In this document: piece after piece, positions 17,850 to 24,625 of the stretch
Layout: each line of letters starts with the position of its first letter
Position numbering within the stretch: the first letter of the stretch is position 1
From: Cohnella lubricantis
GTDB taxonomy: Bacteria; Bacillota; Bacilli; Paenibacillales; Paenibacillaceae
Reading direction: 5' to 3'
NCBI RefSeq assembly: GCF_014212015.1
Contig: NZ_JACJVN010000007.1
Coordinates: 1-47,420, forward strand
Length of the DNA stretch: 47,420 nucleotides
The notes under the pieces: model-generated
The model's database searches: none
The model's input: the letters and a program-made list of their open reading frames with translations, nothing else
Told to the model about the DNA's origin: nothing
Translations under genes and position numbers: made by a program

Positions 17850-18769
17850 GCCTCCCCACCGAGCAGATCGTCTTCGTCCGACGTCTGCGCCGCACGCTGC
17901 GCGATGTCGACTTCCATCATCTTGACGAGTTTGGTCAGCTCCTGCAGGGTAGGTGTTTCACCCTTCACGACGTTCTTCGACGCGATGTACTCGGATTTCG
18001 CCTCTTTGCCGGTGATGCCGAGCTGCTTGAACTTGGCGTTCATCTGCTTGCGGAGCTCGTCCATTTTGTCGTTCTCGTTGTCCGGTTCAGATTGCGGCGC
18101 GGGCTGATGCCGTTCAGCTGCGGCGGCCACATTAGCTTCCGTAGTGATGTCCCTGCGTTGCGGCGCCTCATAAGCGGAAGGCGTTCCCGAATGAAGATCA
18201 TCGTCGTCGAATTCAAGTCCGTACTGCCGCTTGAGTGCGCGCTGCTGGACGTGCTTGCCGATCATGTCCGGCTCCCACTTGTTCCAGTTATCTTTGTTCT
18301 GGCCGGTGTACATATGAGCGATATGGTCTTTGTCGACGAACTCAGTCACCGGGCGGAAGCCAATTCGATAGGCGATCGAATATGCACCGATGATGCGACC
18401 GCGCGGGAAGCTGATCGCGTGCTCGAGGATTTCCCAATCGTCAGAGCCATCTTCACGCTTGACCTTGCGCGCCTTGAATGAATCGTTCTCGCAAACGACC
18501 TGCGTGTCCGGTGGCTGGAAGCCTTCCTTCTCCCGTGCCTTCGAGAGATAGGCTTCGGCAGCGAATTGGATGCGGGCTTGGTTGCCGTACTTAATGAAGA
18601 AGATTTCGTTCTTGAACGGATCGAGCCCATAGGATGCCGCCTTGTGGGCGAACAGAACGAATTCGGGGTCGGTTGCCGTAGGGCAAAGCGAGGTACGGAT
18701 GACGTCCAGAACTTCCGGTTTAAAGACAGCTTGGGTTTCCGGGGTTACAAGTGCGATGCTTCTGCTCAT
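17846..18769 (-). CDS. recT: RecT-family single-strand annealing protein
   Basis: 307 residues. The core (LFAHKAASYGLDPFKNEIFF, then ARIQFAAEAYLSKA and the RGRIIGAYSIAYR strand) is that of the RecT/Bet superfamily, which coats ssDNA and anneals complementary strands. The C-terminal tail is acidic and disordered. With the nearby SbcC-like ATPase and MBL-fold enzyme it forms the phage recombination module. Confidence 0.88.
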   Translation of the reverse strand: MSRSIALVTPETQAVFKPEVLDVIRTSLCPTATDPEFVLFAHKAASYGLDPFKNEIFFIKYGNQARIQFAAEAYLSKAREKEGFQPPDTQVVCENDSFKARKVKREDGSDDWEILEHAISFPRGRIIGAYSIAYRIGFRPVTEFVDKDHIAHMYTGQNKDNWNKWEPDMIGKHVQQRALKRQYGLEFDDDDLHSGTPSAYEAPQRRDITTEANVAAAAERHQPAPQSEPDNENDKMDELRKQMNAKFKQLGITGKEAKSEYIASKNVVKGETPTLQELTKLVKMMEVDIAQRAAQTSDEDDLLGGEA

Positions 18770-18772
18770 GAA

Positions 18773-18970
18773 TTAAAATCCTCCCTTGGCGGCTTCGAGG
18801 CCGCGCTTTATTTGTTTCTTGGCGCTCTCCCATGCCTTCGCGTAAACAGCATCGGGATCGTCGCTGGGCTCAACCGTCATAACTACGCCTGCGTCGACTT
18901 TCAGCGATTCGTAGTTGCCGAGGTTCTTGGTGAAGGTGAAGCCGACCGTGATCTCCTTGGGCTGGCTCAT
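18773..18970 (-). CDS. Small phage protein next to recT
   Basis: 65 residues, beginning with a beta-type segment (EITVGFTFTKNLGNYESLKV) and ending in a basic helix. Four bases overlap the preceding gene. Small proteins of this kind often sit beside recT in Firmicutes phages; function unknown. Confidence 0.65.
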   Translation of the reverse strand: MSQPKEITVGFTFTKNLGNYESLKVDAGVVMTVEPSDDPDAVYAKAWESAKKQIKRGLEAAKGGF

Positions 18971-19338
18971 CCCTTCGCTGCCTCCCCGTTGTAGTAGCGG
19001 CGGAAGCGGAAACCTTCATATTTCTCGATGCGCTTCCGATCCTGCCGGCTGGCGATGAAACCGTAATCGGCCTTGATAGATTCGGCGGTAACCGATGCGC
19101 CAAGTGCGCCGGGGACGTAGCGGGCTTTCTTCTGCCGCGGTTCCGCAGGCTTGCGCTCCATGATTCCGCGATCGCGCAAGCTCTGAGCGCGGCGGTCGCC
19201 GCTCTTCTTATTGCGTCCGCGGACGGACAAGCCGCCTTTGGCTGCGGCGATATCGTAAAATGCGGCGGACTGGCGGGCGATCGCAAGGGCGTGATCTTTC
19301 TTGGCTTTACTTTTGAACGTGGGGAGTTTAATTTTCAT
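18967..19338 (-). CDS. Hypothetical basic phage protein
   Basis: 123 residues, strongly basic (pI clearly high from the Lys/Arg count), with KADYGFIASRQDRKRIEKYE near the end. No family recognised. It overlaps the repeat protein gene by 11 bases. Confidence 0.6.
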   Translation of the reverse strand: MKIKLPTFKSKAKKDHALAIARQSAAFYDIAAAKGGLSVRGRNKKSGDRRAQSLRDRGIMERKPAEPRQKKARYVPGALGASVTAESIKADYGFIASRQDRKRIEKYEGFRFRRYYNGEAAKG

Positions 19339-19990
19339 CCTCGTTTTCCTCCTGTTCGTTGATGGACACGGCCACTTCTCGGAATCGTAGGCGGATATAC
19401 TGGATCAGCACCAGGTACTCCTCGGCGTGGCGGCTGCCGTCGTGGCGGAGATTCACCGCAGCTTCGAACTCGTCCAGCGTGCCTCGGAAGCAACCACGGG
19501 TAACCTCGATTTCGCCCGTCTTGATCGTATAGGCGGTCAGCGTGCCATCCTCCGAGCCAACGGAGGATGCCCAGAAGATATGTTTCCGGCTCTCCACCCA
19601 AGCATCGCCGTACACCTGAGCATTGCCGTACACCCGAGCATCGCCGGACACCTGAGCATTGCCGTACACCTGAGCATTGCCGTACACCCGAGCATCGCCG
19701 TACACCCAAGCATTGCCGGACACCTGAGCATTGCCGGACACCCAAGCATCGCCGTACACCTGAGCATTGCCGTACACCAGAGCATCGCCGGACACCTGAG
19801 CATTGCCGTACACCTGAGCATTGCCGTACACCCAAGCTTCGCCGTCCTGATCGAGGTTTGCTTCGCCTGCGATCCAGCCGCCGAGATCGCCTTCGTCGAC
19901 GCCATGCTCGGGGATGTCACGCAGCGCCTTGATCTGGTAGAGCGTTACGCCGAACCATTCCTTGGTCGTTTCAGTCAATACGTATTTCAT
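19328..19990 (-). CDS. Hexapeptide-repeat left-handed beta-helix protein
   Basis: 220 residues. Residues 50-135 are about 13 copies of a six-residue unit of the form A-x-V-(Y/S)-G-(N/D), the pattern of a left-handed parallel beta-helix (LbH). The N-terminal domain (YVLTETTKEWFGVTLYQIKA) and the C-terminal domain (RGCFRGTLDEFEAAV) are globular. Similar DUF-type proteins with variable repeat number occur in phages and bacteria. Function unknown; no acetyltransferase residues are seen. The DNA is an 18-bp repeat that can change length by slippage. Confidence 0.75.
   Translation of the reverse strand: MKYVLTETTKEWFGVTLYQIKALRDIPEHGVDEGDLGGWIAGEANLDQDGEAWVYGNAQVYGNAQVSGDALVYGNAQVYGDAWVSGNAQVSGNAWVYGDARVYGNAQVYGNAQVSGDARVYGNAQVYGDAWVESRKHIFWASSVGSEDGTLTAYTIKTGEIEVTRGCFRGTLDEFEAAVNLRHDGSRHAEEYLVLIQYIRLRFREVAVSINEQEENEDEN
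19595..19845. repeat. 18-bp tandem repeat array inside the beta-helix gene
   Basis: About 13 units of the form CATTGCCGTACACCTGAG or close variants. Each unit encodes one hexapeptide, so copy changes keep the frame. It leaves several frames open on both strands, which explains the many overlapping open frames; only the minus-strand frame 19328-19990 continues into globular sequence. Confidence 0.9.
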
Positions 19991-21534
19991 GCTGCTTCCT
20001 CCGTTTCAATTTTGAGTTCTTGGTCCAACACCGCGCGGCCAGTGACAAGCTGGTCATAGACGGCGACGCGCCCGGTGTACGATTCAATTCCGTCGATGAA
20101 GCAGGGAACCACAAGCTCGCTTTGCTTGAACAGCACCTCGGCCAGTTCCAACCCTGCGGCGATCTTCTCGCCAGCGGACAGCACCGCATAATCCTTGCCG
20201 TCCATCTGGATCGAGAAGTCCGGCTCCCATTCGTCCGTCGACTTGACGTATTTGAACAAACGGATCGACAGCGTCGTGAATAGAGCTTGTACCTTCGCGG
20301 CTTGCAGTTCCGCCTCTTTCGCGCGGTAGGCTTTCGCGGAGTCGAGGATGAAGATCGACTCTTTCAGGCTGGCGTGCGTGGCTGCTTCTTCGATGCGAGC
20401 GTCTTCGAGAAATTCCGCGAGCTGCTGGCGGCGTTCCGACTCTTGGAGCAAATCGACGAGATACTGGCGATCCTCTTGAAGTTTGCGGACGGCGGCCATC
20501 GTTTCGGAGACGTCGATGTATTCGAGGGCGGCGAGTTCGGCTTCTGCCTCTTTCCGCTGGACGACAACGGCGTCATACTCGCGCTTGAAGTCTGCGATCC
20601 GGCGTTGCTTGTCCGCCTCTGCTGCCGTTACGGATTCGCCCTGCAACGGCTGACGGCAAACGCGGCAAGTGTCCGCGATCGGTTCGGCTTGAAGCGCGGC
20701 AAATTGCTCCTTCATGCGGTCGCGCTTGTCTCGGAGAGATGCGACCTTGCTTTGCAAGGCAATGATCTTTCGATTGTTCTCGTCCGCGCCGGACATGCTC
20801 GCGATCGCCTCTTCGATCTTCGCATCGATGATGCCGATGTCGCGTTTCGTCGTTTCGGGATCAATGGGAGACCCGCCGTTCAAAGGAGGCAGGCGGTCGA
20901 TCTGCTCCTGCAGCGTCTTCGTCCGGCTCTGTGCGGCGATGTGTGCCTTCTCCAGCTTCGACTTCTGCCCGCCGGTGCCGCCGTGGATCTTCTGCAGATC
21001 GTCGAGGCTGTGCTTTTTCGTCAGATCAGCAAGCTTGTCCGCTTGTGGAGAAGGGAGCTGCTTCAGCACTTCCGACTTCGCCGGCGGCGTCGTGTACCGA
21101 AGGATCATCTCGCGCTGCTTCGTCCAGTGGAGACCGAAGAAGTATTGCGGGTTGTAAAGGGAGAGGAACTCATCACGGTCGAACAGTCCGGCAACGGTGG
21201 ACTCGTACTCCTTCGCCTTGGTTGGCACGTCATTAATGAGGAACATGTTGTCGCCACCATCGATGCCGCGCTCGAACTTGATCGCCGTGCCGTCGACTTC
21301 CAGAATCAGCGCAGCACGGGTGACGTTCGCATCGTAATTGACCGGCTTCGGACTCCACTTACGACCGAACAAGTCGACTCCCCACAGCACCCACGCCGGC
21401 GCGGTACCGATCGATGTCTTGCCTTGACCGTTGCGGCCGGATAGCTTCGTAACATCGCCATACTCAAGACTCAGCCGGTGATGCGCCGTGAAGTTCTCCA
21501 TCTCTAGCGAAATGAAGCGGATGATTTTAGCCAT
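19987..21534 (-). CDS. SbcC/Rad50-like ATPase
   Basis: 515 residues. Walker A GRNGQGKTS (33-41) follows the typical IRFISLEMENFTAHHRLSL start. Coiled coils flank a zinc-hook CRVC (290-293), and the C-terminal half has an ABC-type signature (VLSAGEKIAAGLELAEVLF, shortened here) and Walker B CFIDGIE. The protein is shorter than SbcC (about 1,000 residues), as in phage gp46-like forms. No SbcD-type nuclease is encoded; the nearby MBL-fold enzyme might supply nuclease activity. Confidence 0.85.
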   Translation of the reverse strand: MAKIIRFISLEMENFTAHHRLSLEYGDVTKLSGRNGQGKTSIGTAPAWVLWGVDLFGRKWSPKPVNYDANVTRAALILEVDGTAIKFERGIDGGDNMFLINDVPTKAKEYESTVAGLFDRDEFLSLYNPQYFFGLHWTKQREMILRYTTPPAKSEVLKQLPSPQADKLADLTKKHSLDDLQKIHGGTGGQKSKLEKAHIAAQSRTKTLQEQIDRLPPLNGGSPIDPETTKRDIGIIDAKIEEAIASMSGADENNRKIIALQSKVASLRDKRDRMKEQFAALQAEPIADTCRVCRQPLQGESVTAAEADKQRRIADFKREYDAVVVQRKEAEAELAALEYIDVSETMAAVRKLQEDRQYLVDLLQESERRQQLAEFLEDARIEEAATHASLKESIFILDSAKAYRAKEAELQAAKVQALFTTLSIRLFKYVKSTDEWEPDFSIQMDGKDYAVLSAGEKIAAGLELAEVLFKQSELVVPCFIDGIESYTGRVAVYDQLVTGRAVLDQELKIETEEAA

Positions 21535-21608
21535 TTTCGATCCTCGCTTCCTGTGTTAAGATGATTGCGAACATTTTCGTATTGGCCGCTCTCTTGGGCG
21601 GCTCTTTT

Positions 21609-21854
21609 TTATTGCAATACTCGAAAGGCAGATTTCCGAAGAAGCTCTCTTCCCTTATCCGCGCCGTTCCGCATACACATAACGAGCTCCTGGAACAACT
21701 CTTCTTCCACTGGTCCGGGCTGTGATCCGATGTATGCAGCGGCAGCCCCCATGTGCGCAGCCAAGAATTGCAGGAATTCAGAGAGTTCGTCATCATTGCT
21801 GTGGTCAACCATTTTGAACAGGTCTTGCACAGCCTTATAAATCTCCTCCGGCAT
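21609..21854 (-). CDS. Small hypothetical phage protein
   Basis: 81 residues from ATG 21854, which overlaps the end of the preceding gene. An upstream in-frame TTG at 21881 lacks a ribosome site. Helical and acidic (VQDLFKMVDHSNDDELSEFL). No family recognised. Confidence 0.55.
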   Translation of the reverse strand: MPEEIYKAVQDLFKMVDHSNDDELSEFLQFLAAHMGAAAAYIGSQPGPVEEELFQELVMCMRNGADKGRELLRKSAFRVLQ

Positions 21855-21975
21855 CCTCCGTCGCCTCGCCTTCCATTTCAATCTCCAACTTCATGTCCCG
21901 GAACTGCTTGAAAGCGTCGAGCTCATCTGCTTGCGGCTTCTCGCGCCGGATCGGCGGTTCGCTGAACCTGTCCAT
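21835..21975 (-). CDS. Small hypothetical phage protein (46 residues)
   Basis: Starts at ATG 21975 directly after GGAGGTGGACG and ends at TAA 21835. The product is charged (MDRFSEPPIRREKPQADELD at the start). It overlaps the genes on both sides in other frames, which is common in this compact operon. Real translation is suggested by the strong ribosome site. Confidence 0.55.
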   Translation of the reverse strand: MDRFSEPPIRREKPQADELDAFKQFRDMKLEIEMEGEATEDAGGDL

Positions 21976-22105
21976 CGTCCACCTCCGGAAGCACCCGGTA
22001 ATAGTTCGGGTTGTAACTCTCAACCACTTCGCCGCGGCGGACAACGATTCGATCAGGCTCGAGCCGGGCGATGGGTCCGCTGACGATCTGCTTCGCAGCC
22101 AGCAT
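21923..22105 (-). CDS. Small hypothetical phage protein (60 residues)
   Basis: ATG 22105 follows AAGGAGCGAAACAAA. The first part (MLAAKQIVSGPIARLEPDRI) and VVRRGEVVESYNPNYYRVLP read as a small beta-rich domain. No family recognised. Confidence 0.6.
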   Translation of the reverse strand: MLAAKQIVSGPIARLEPDRIVVRRGEVVESYNPNYYRVLPEVDDGQVQRTADPAREAASR

Positions 22106-22256
22106 TTTGTTTCGCTCCTTCCAGTCGAGACTTGTACCACTCGTAACGGCGGCGCGCCCATCGAGCGATGTTCGTTCTGCCTTCGTGATCCATTCGCTCT
22201 TCGAGCTGCAATAAGAACAGGCAGACGCCGAGCAGTTGGTTCGTAGTCATGATCAT
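22053..22256 (-). CDS. Small hypothetical phage protein (67 residues)
   Basis: ATG 22256 follows the near-perfect AAAGGAGGTGA. N-terminal hydrophobic stretch (NQLLGVCLFLLQLEER) then a basic segment (ARWARRRYEWYKSRLEG). May be membrane-associated or simply helical. Function unknown. Confidence 0.6.
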   Translation of the reverse strand: MIMTTNQLLGVCLFLLQLEERMDHEGRTNIARWARRRYEWYKSRLEGAKQNAGCEADRQRTHRPARA

Positions 22257-22259
22257 GGC

Positions 22260-22541
22260 TTACTCACCTCCTTTCACATGGCTTTTTTTGTTACAAGCTT
22301 GTAACGATGATTCGACAAAAAAGAAGCGTTCGAACGGTCCGCCAAATACGGTCAGCACGCCGGCAATGTATGCTGTACCGGGCGAGTTGTGTCGCGGGTC
22401 CGTAACAGGCAACATCGCCCGCCACACTTGGGTTACAGACACGCCTAGTGCCGCAGCGATCTGCGTGTTGTTGTCCAGACCACGCTCAACCGTCGCTTGG
22501 ATGAAAGCATCGACGCGCAATCGAATTAGCGGTTTGCTCAC
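22260..22541 (-). CDS. HTH protein, first gene of the early operon (Cro-like position)
   Basis: 93 residues from GTG 22541, after AGGAGGTGATACTT. A helix-turn-helix is plausible at about residues 25-45 (NTQIAAALGVSVTQVWRAM). As the first leftward gene opposite the repressor it holds the Cro position. A perfect 16-bp operator palindrome (22290-22305) lies inside its 3' end. Confidence 0.7.
   Translation of the reverse strand: MSKPLIRLRVDAFIQATVERGLDNNTQIAAALGVSVTQVWRAMLPVTDPRHNSPGTAYIAGVLTVFGGPFERFFFVESSLQACNKKSHVKGGE
22290..22305. promoter_or_regulatory. Operator, perfect palindrome
   Basis: GTTACAAGCTTGTAAC, a perfect 16-bp palindrome and the best match to the prophage operator consensus RTTACAASSTTGTAAY. 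It is inside the Cro-position gene and 34 bases before the next gene start. Confidence 0.65.
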
Positions 22542-22570
22542 AAGTATCACCTCCTAGAATTCGACAAGGC

Positions 22571-22620
22571 ATTACAACCTCGTAACACCACTATACATTC
22601 GTGTTATACAACCTTGCAAT
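22571..22620 (-). promoter_or_regulatory. Early leftward promoter with two operators
   Basis: On the minus strand a -35 TTGCAA (22614-22619), 18-base spacer and -10 TATAGT (22590-22595) drive the early operon. One operator, TATACAACCTTGCAAT (22605-22620), covers the -35, and a second, ATTACAACCTCGTAAC (22571-22586), lies just downstream of the -10. Repressor binding would block this promoter. Confidence 0.75.
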
Positions 22621-22637
22621 ATGTCGGAAACAAAAAA

Positions 22638-22693
22638 TTGCGCGCGCGTAATGTTATTGGTATAATTCGGGTGATCTATTTACACTTGTAAAT
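22638..22693 (+). promoter_or_regulatory. Repressor-gene promoter and its operator
   Basis: -35 TTGCGC (22638-22643), 17 bases, -10 TATAAT (22661-22666). The dyad ATTTACACTTGTAAAT (22678-22693) lies downstream of the start site and before the repressor gene, which suggests autoregulation. Confidence 0.7.
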
Positions 22694-22725
22694 GGGATAA
22701 ACCACATGGAGGGAATGGGTACTTA

Positions 22726-23163
22726 GTGGAGTCATTAAGCTATGGGGCGTTTATCAAACACCATAGACTAGCTAGCGGGTATAAGAGTCAAAGGCGGCTG
22801 GCAGATGCAACGGGAATATCGGCTGCAACTATATCGAGGATGGAGGATGGATTGAACAGACCGACTCCAGAAACGCTCAAAGAGTTGTCCAAGGTGTTGG
22901 ATACGACCTCGTACACGGAATTGATGGTTGTATGCGGGTATTGGGATAAGGATGAGCTGCTTGATCCAGGCGCTGTTACTAATGCAATGAAAGATAGAAG
23001 CCCCCTTCCTGATGGGAAGAGGGCTGTTAGCTCGAACGATATGAAGCTGCTTGGTGATCTAAAAAAGCTTGCTGATGAATACCAGATGGACTTAACTGAC
23101 CCGAAGACTTTCGATATGCTGAAGGACGCGCTCGATCTCATCAAGAGAGTACGAGGCAAATAA
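22726..23163 (+). CDS. Prophage repressor, Cro/C1-type HTH
   Basis: 145 residues from GTG 22726; GGAGGG is 12 bases upstream. The XRE-type helix-turn-helix is at residues 8-62 (SQRRLADATGISAATISRME). The C-terminal part is helical (LLGDLKKLADEYQMDLTD) and probably mediates oligomerisation. No RecA-sensitive peptidase domain is seen, so induction must be indirect. It faces the early operon across the operator region. Confidence 0.85.
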   Translation: MESLSYGAFIKHHRLASGYKSQRRLADATGISAATISRMEDGLNRPTPETLKELSKVLDTTSYTELMVVCGYWDKDELLDPGAVTNAMKDRSPLPDGKRAVSSNDMKLLGDLKKLADEYQMDLTDPKTFDMLKDALDLIKRVRGK

Positions 23164-23250
23164 TTCGACCGCTGCATCTCGAAACCGCTTTGCCTTTTCG
23201 AGTGCCGCATCTTTTTGTGCGTCGATGTATGGTCCGATCAGTTCTATGGC
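23091..23250 (-). CDS. Possible small protein with an ATA start, antisense to the repressor end
   Basis: An open frame of about 50 codons ends at TAA 23091. Its product would be protein-like and helical (ELIGPYIDAQKDAALEKAK and LDEIERVLQHIE). A stop lies just upstream in frame and no ATG, GTG or TTG is available. AAGGGGTGA stands six bases before an ATA codon, and a minus-strand TATAAT is at 23296-23301. Either a rare start codon is used, the start is mutated, or the frame is accidental; 73 bases lie antisense to the repressor gene. Confidence 0.25.
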
Positions 23251-23380
23251 GTGTCACCCCTTGGATGTTATGTTATCCGTAGCGATGTGGTGTTCTGATT
23301 ATAGCACAAAATGCGAACAATATACGAACACTTTTGCATAAAAATTTCCGACACTAATCGACAATCGAAAGGAGTATACC

Positions 23381-23608
23381 ATGGCTTACCTCCTCGGAGG
23401 GAGCCTGCTACGGGATCGATTAAAGGATGCCGGCATGTCGCAAGCCGAGTTCGCGCGACGCATGGATTGCACGCCACAGTATGTGTCCGGACTGATTTCG
23501 GGCAATGAAACGATGTCGCTCGAATTTGCGATTAACGCAGCGTTCATTCTGAAATGCCGCGTAACCGATCTCTACATCCTTATCCCATCGCGTAGCAGGA
23601 AAGGGTAG
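23381..23608 (+). CDS. Second Cro/C1-type HTH protein
   Basis: 75 residues, almost entirely one helix-turn-helix domain (MSQAEFARRMDCTPQYVSGL at 19-38). ATG 23381 follows AAAGGAGTATACC. Small XRE proteins of this kind act as regulators in lysogeny modules; the target is unknown. Confidence 0.8.
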   Translation: MAYLLGGSLLRDRLKDAGMSQAEFARRMDCTPQYVSGLISGNETMSLEFAINAAFILKCRVTDLYILIPSRSRKG

Positions 23609-23752
23609 GTTTCATGCCCTCCCTTCGAGTTAATGTTAAGTCATAGCTTTACGATTCATTCGATTTCATTGTAAACGCTTTGCATGGCATATATTGTCGG
23701 ACGGTGTCGAATTAATTTATGGAATTTGTGCCCAGTCATCCCCCCTTTCGAG

Positions 23753-23990
23753 AACGAAAAAAAGCCGTTGAACTCAGAAATGTGTCACTTAGCGAGCACT
23801 CCTCCTTATCAATGGACAGACTTGTAGCGTCCATTGATAATTCCGTGAATAGTGCTCAAACCTCTTACTAAGTGATTCCTTCTGAATCCAGCGGCTTTGC
23901 CGTTTGAATTCTGTCGATTCCCTATTACCTCATTTGGCTTTCGCCAACAAAACTCCCTCCGCCGCATGGCTGGGAGATACCTATTGCCTG
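23753..23990 (-). ncRNA. Candidate structured non-coding RNA
   Basis: On the minus strand a sigma-A promoter (24020-24025 TTGCCA, 18 bases, 23996-24001 TATAAT) would start a transcript near 23988. It holds a GNRA hairpin TTGGCGAAAGCCAA (23934-23947) and then a rod of nested pairings: 23761-23767 with 23892-23898, 23774-23779 with 23880-23885, 23785-23792 with 23868-23875, 23794-23800 with 23851-23857, and 23806-23817 with 23829-23840 (12 perfect pairs). The rod closes on GGCTTTTTTT (23753-23766), an intrinsic terminator. The start codon of an overlapping open frame lies upstream of the predicted start site. I do not recognise the RNA family. Confidence 0.5.
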
Positions 23991-23995
23991 TCGTG

Positions 23996-24025
23996 ATTAT
24001 AGCAATAATACCGAAAATCTGGCAA
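23996..24025 (-). promoter_or_regulatory. Sigma-A promoter of the ncRNA candidate
   Basis: TTGCCA, 18-base spacer, TATAAT on the minus strand. This is one of the best promoter matches in the prophage, and no gene with a ribosome site follows it. Confidence 0.6.
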
Positions 24026-24103
24026 GAACTTATTCCCAAGCATCGCCAAATTGTGACTTTTGAAGTAGAATACTGCTAAAGACTAGGATACTAGGAGGGT
24101 ATT

Positions 24104-24574
24104 ATGTACGCATTCATTGGAGTAATTGGCTTTTTAGCAGCTATTGTTTTTCTGATCATGGGGATTGTGTCAAAGGCTAGAAAGAAACCGTCGACGAAGC
24201 GTAACTTTATCATTGCAGTAGTCGCCTTCATCATCTTCATTGGCGCCCTGTCTGCCGACCCAGGCACTGACGATACGCAAGAAGCGAGCGGAACTGTTTC
24301 TCCCTCTCCGTCGGCCGCTACGGTTTCTGTAGATACGAGCGAAGAGAAGGCAGCGGAAGACAAAGCCGCTGAAGAGGCTAAACAGAAAGCGGCGGAAGAG
24401 GCCAAAGCTAAAGAAGAGGCAGAAGCGAAGAAAAAGGCAGAGGAAGAAGCGAAGAAGCCAAAGCTCGAAGTATTGGAGCATAATTTCGAGAGTGATGAAT
24501 TCACAAGCTATGTAACGGGTATCGTTCAAAACAATACGGACAAGGAGTATTCATACGTACAGATTGAAATTAAC
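24104..24574 (+). pseudogene. FxLYD-domain membrane protein, 5' part, split by an ISL3-type element
   Basis: The first 157 codons of a two-span membrane protein. Membrane segments are at residues 3-22 and 35-50, followed by a long Ala/Glu/Lys-rich coiled coil (residues 80-130) and the first strands of an FxLYD domain (KLEVLEHNFESDEFTSYV). At 24575 the frame enters the element and stops at 24589. The missing second half is at 26747-26890; joined, it would give 204 residues. ATG 24104 follows AGGAGGG. Position in the lysogeny region suggests a lysogen surface function such as superinfection exclusion, which is unproven. Confidence 0.8.
24567..24574. repeat. Target site duplication, left copy
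   Basis: AAATTAAC, identical to 26739-26746. Eight bases is the usual duplication of ISL3-family elements. Removing one copy and the element restores the FxLYD frame. Confidence 0.9.
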
Positions 24575-24595
24575 GGGTATTCGGATTAACGTGTT

Positions 24596-24625
24596 GAAAA
24601 GGGGCTAAAAGCTCCCCTTCTCAAT
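24596..24625. terminator. Bidirectional terminator at the element left end
   Basis: AAGGGGC-TAAAA-GC(T)CCCCTT hairpin with one bulged base. It overlaps the last codons of the transposase and would also stop plus-strand transcription from the FxLYD gene. Confidence 0.5.

Noticed and set aside
19595..19845. CRISPR-like array.
   Set aside because: Units are contiguous 18-bp repeats without unique spacers and encode a hexapeptide repeat in frame.
19537..19932. Several overlapping open frames on both strands rich in repeated His/Arg/Pro/Cys words.
   Set aside because: They are other-frame readings of the 18-bp repeat; only 19328-19990 minus has globular ends and operon overlaps.
23307..23330. 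LexA-type box near CGAAC...CGAAC.
   Set aside because: The two CGAAC words are direct repeats and not inverted as a LexA box requires.
23809..24039. Minus-strand frame of 76 codons.
   Set aside because: It begins upstream of the ncRNA promoter, has no ribosome site and is explained by the paired RNA structure.
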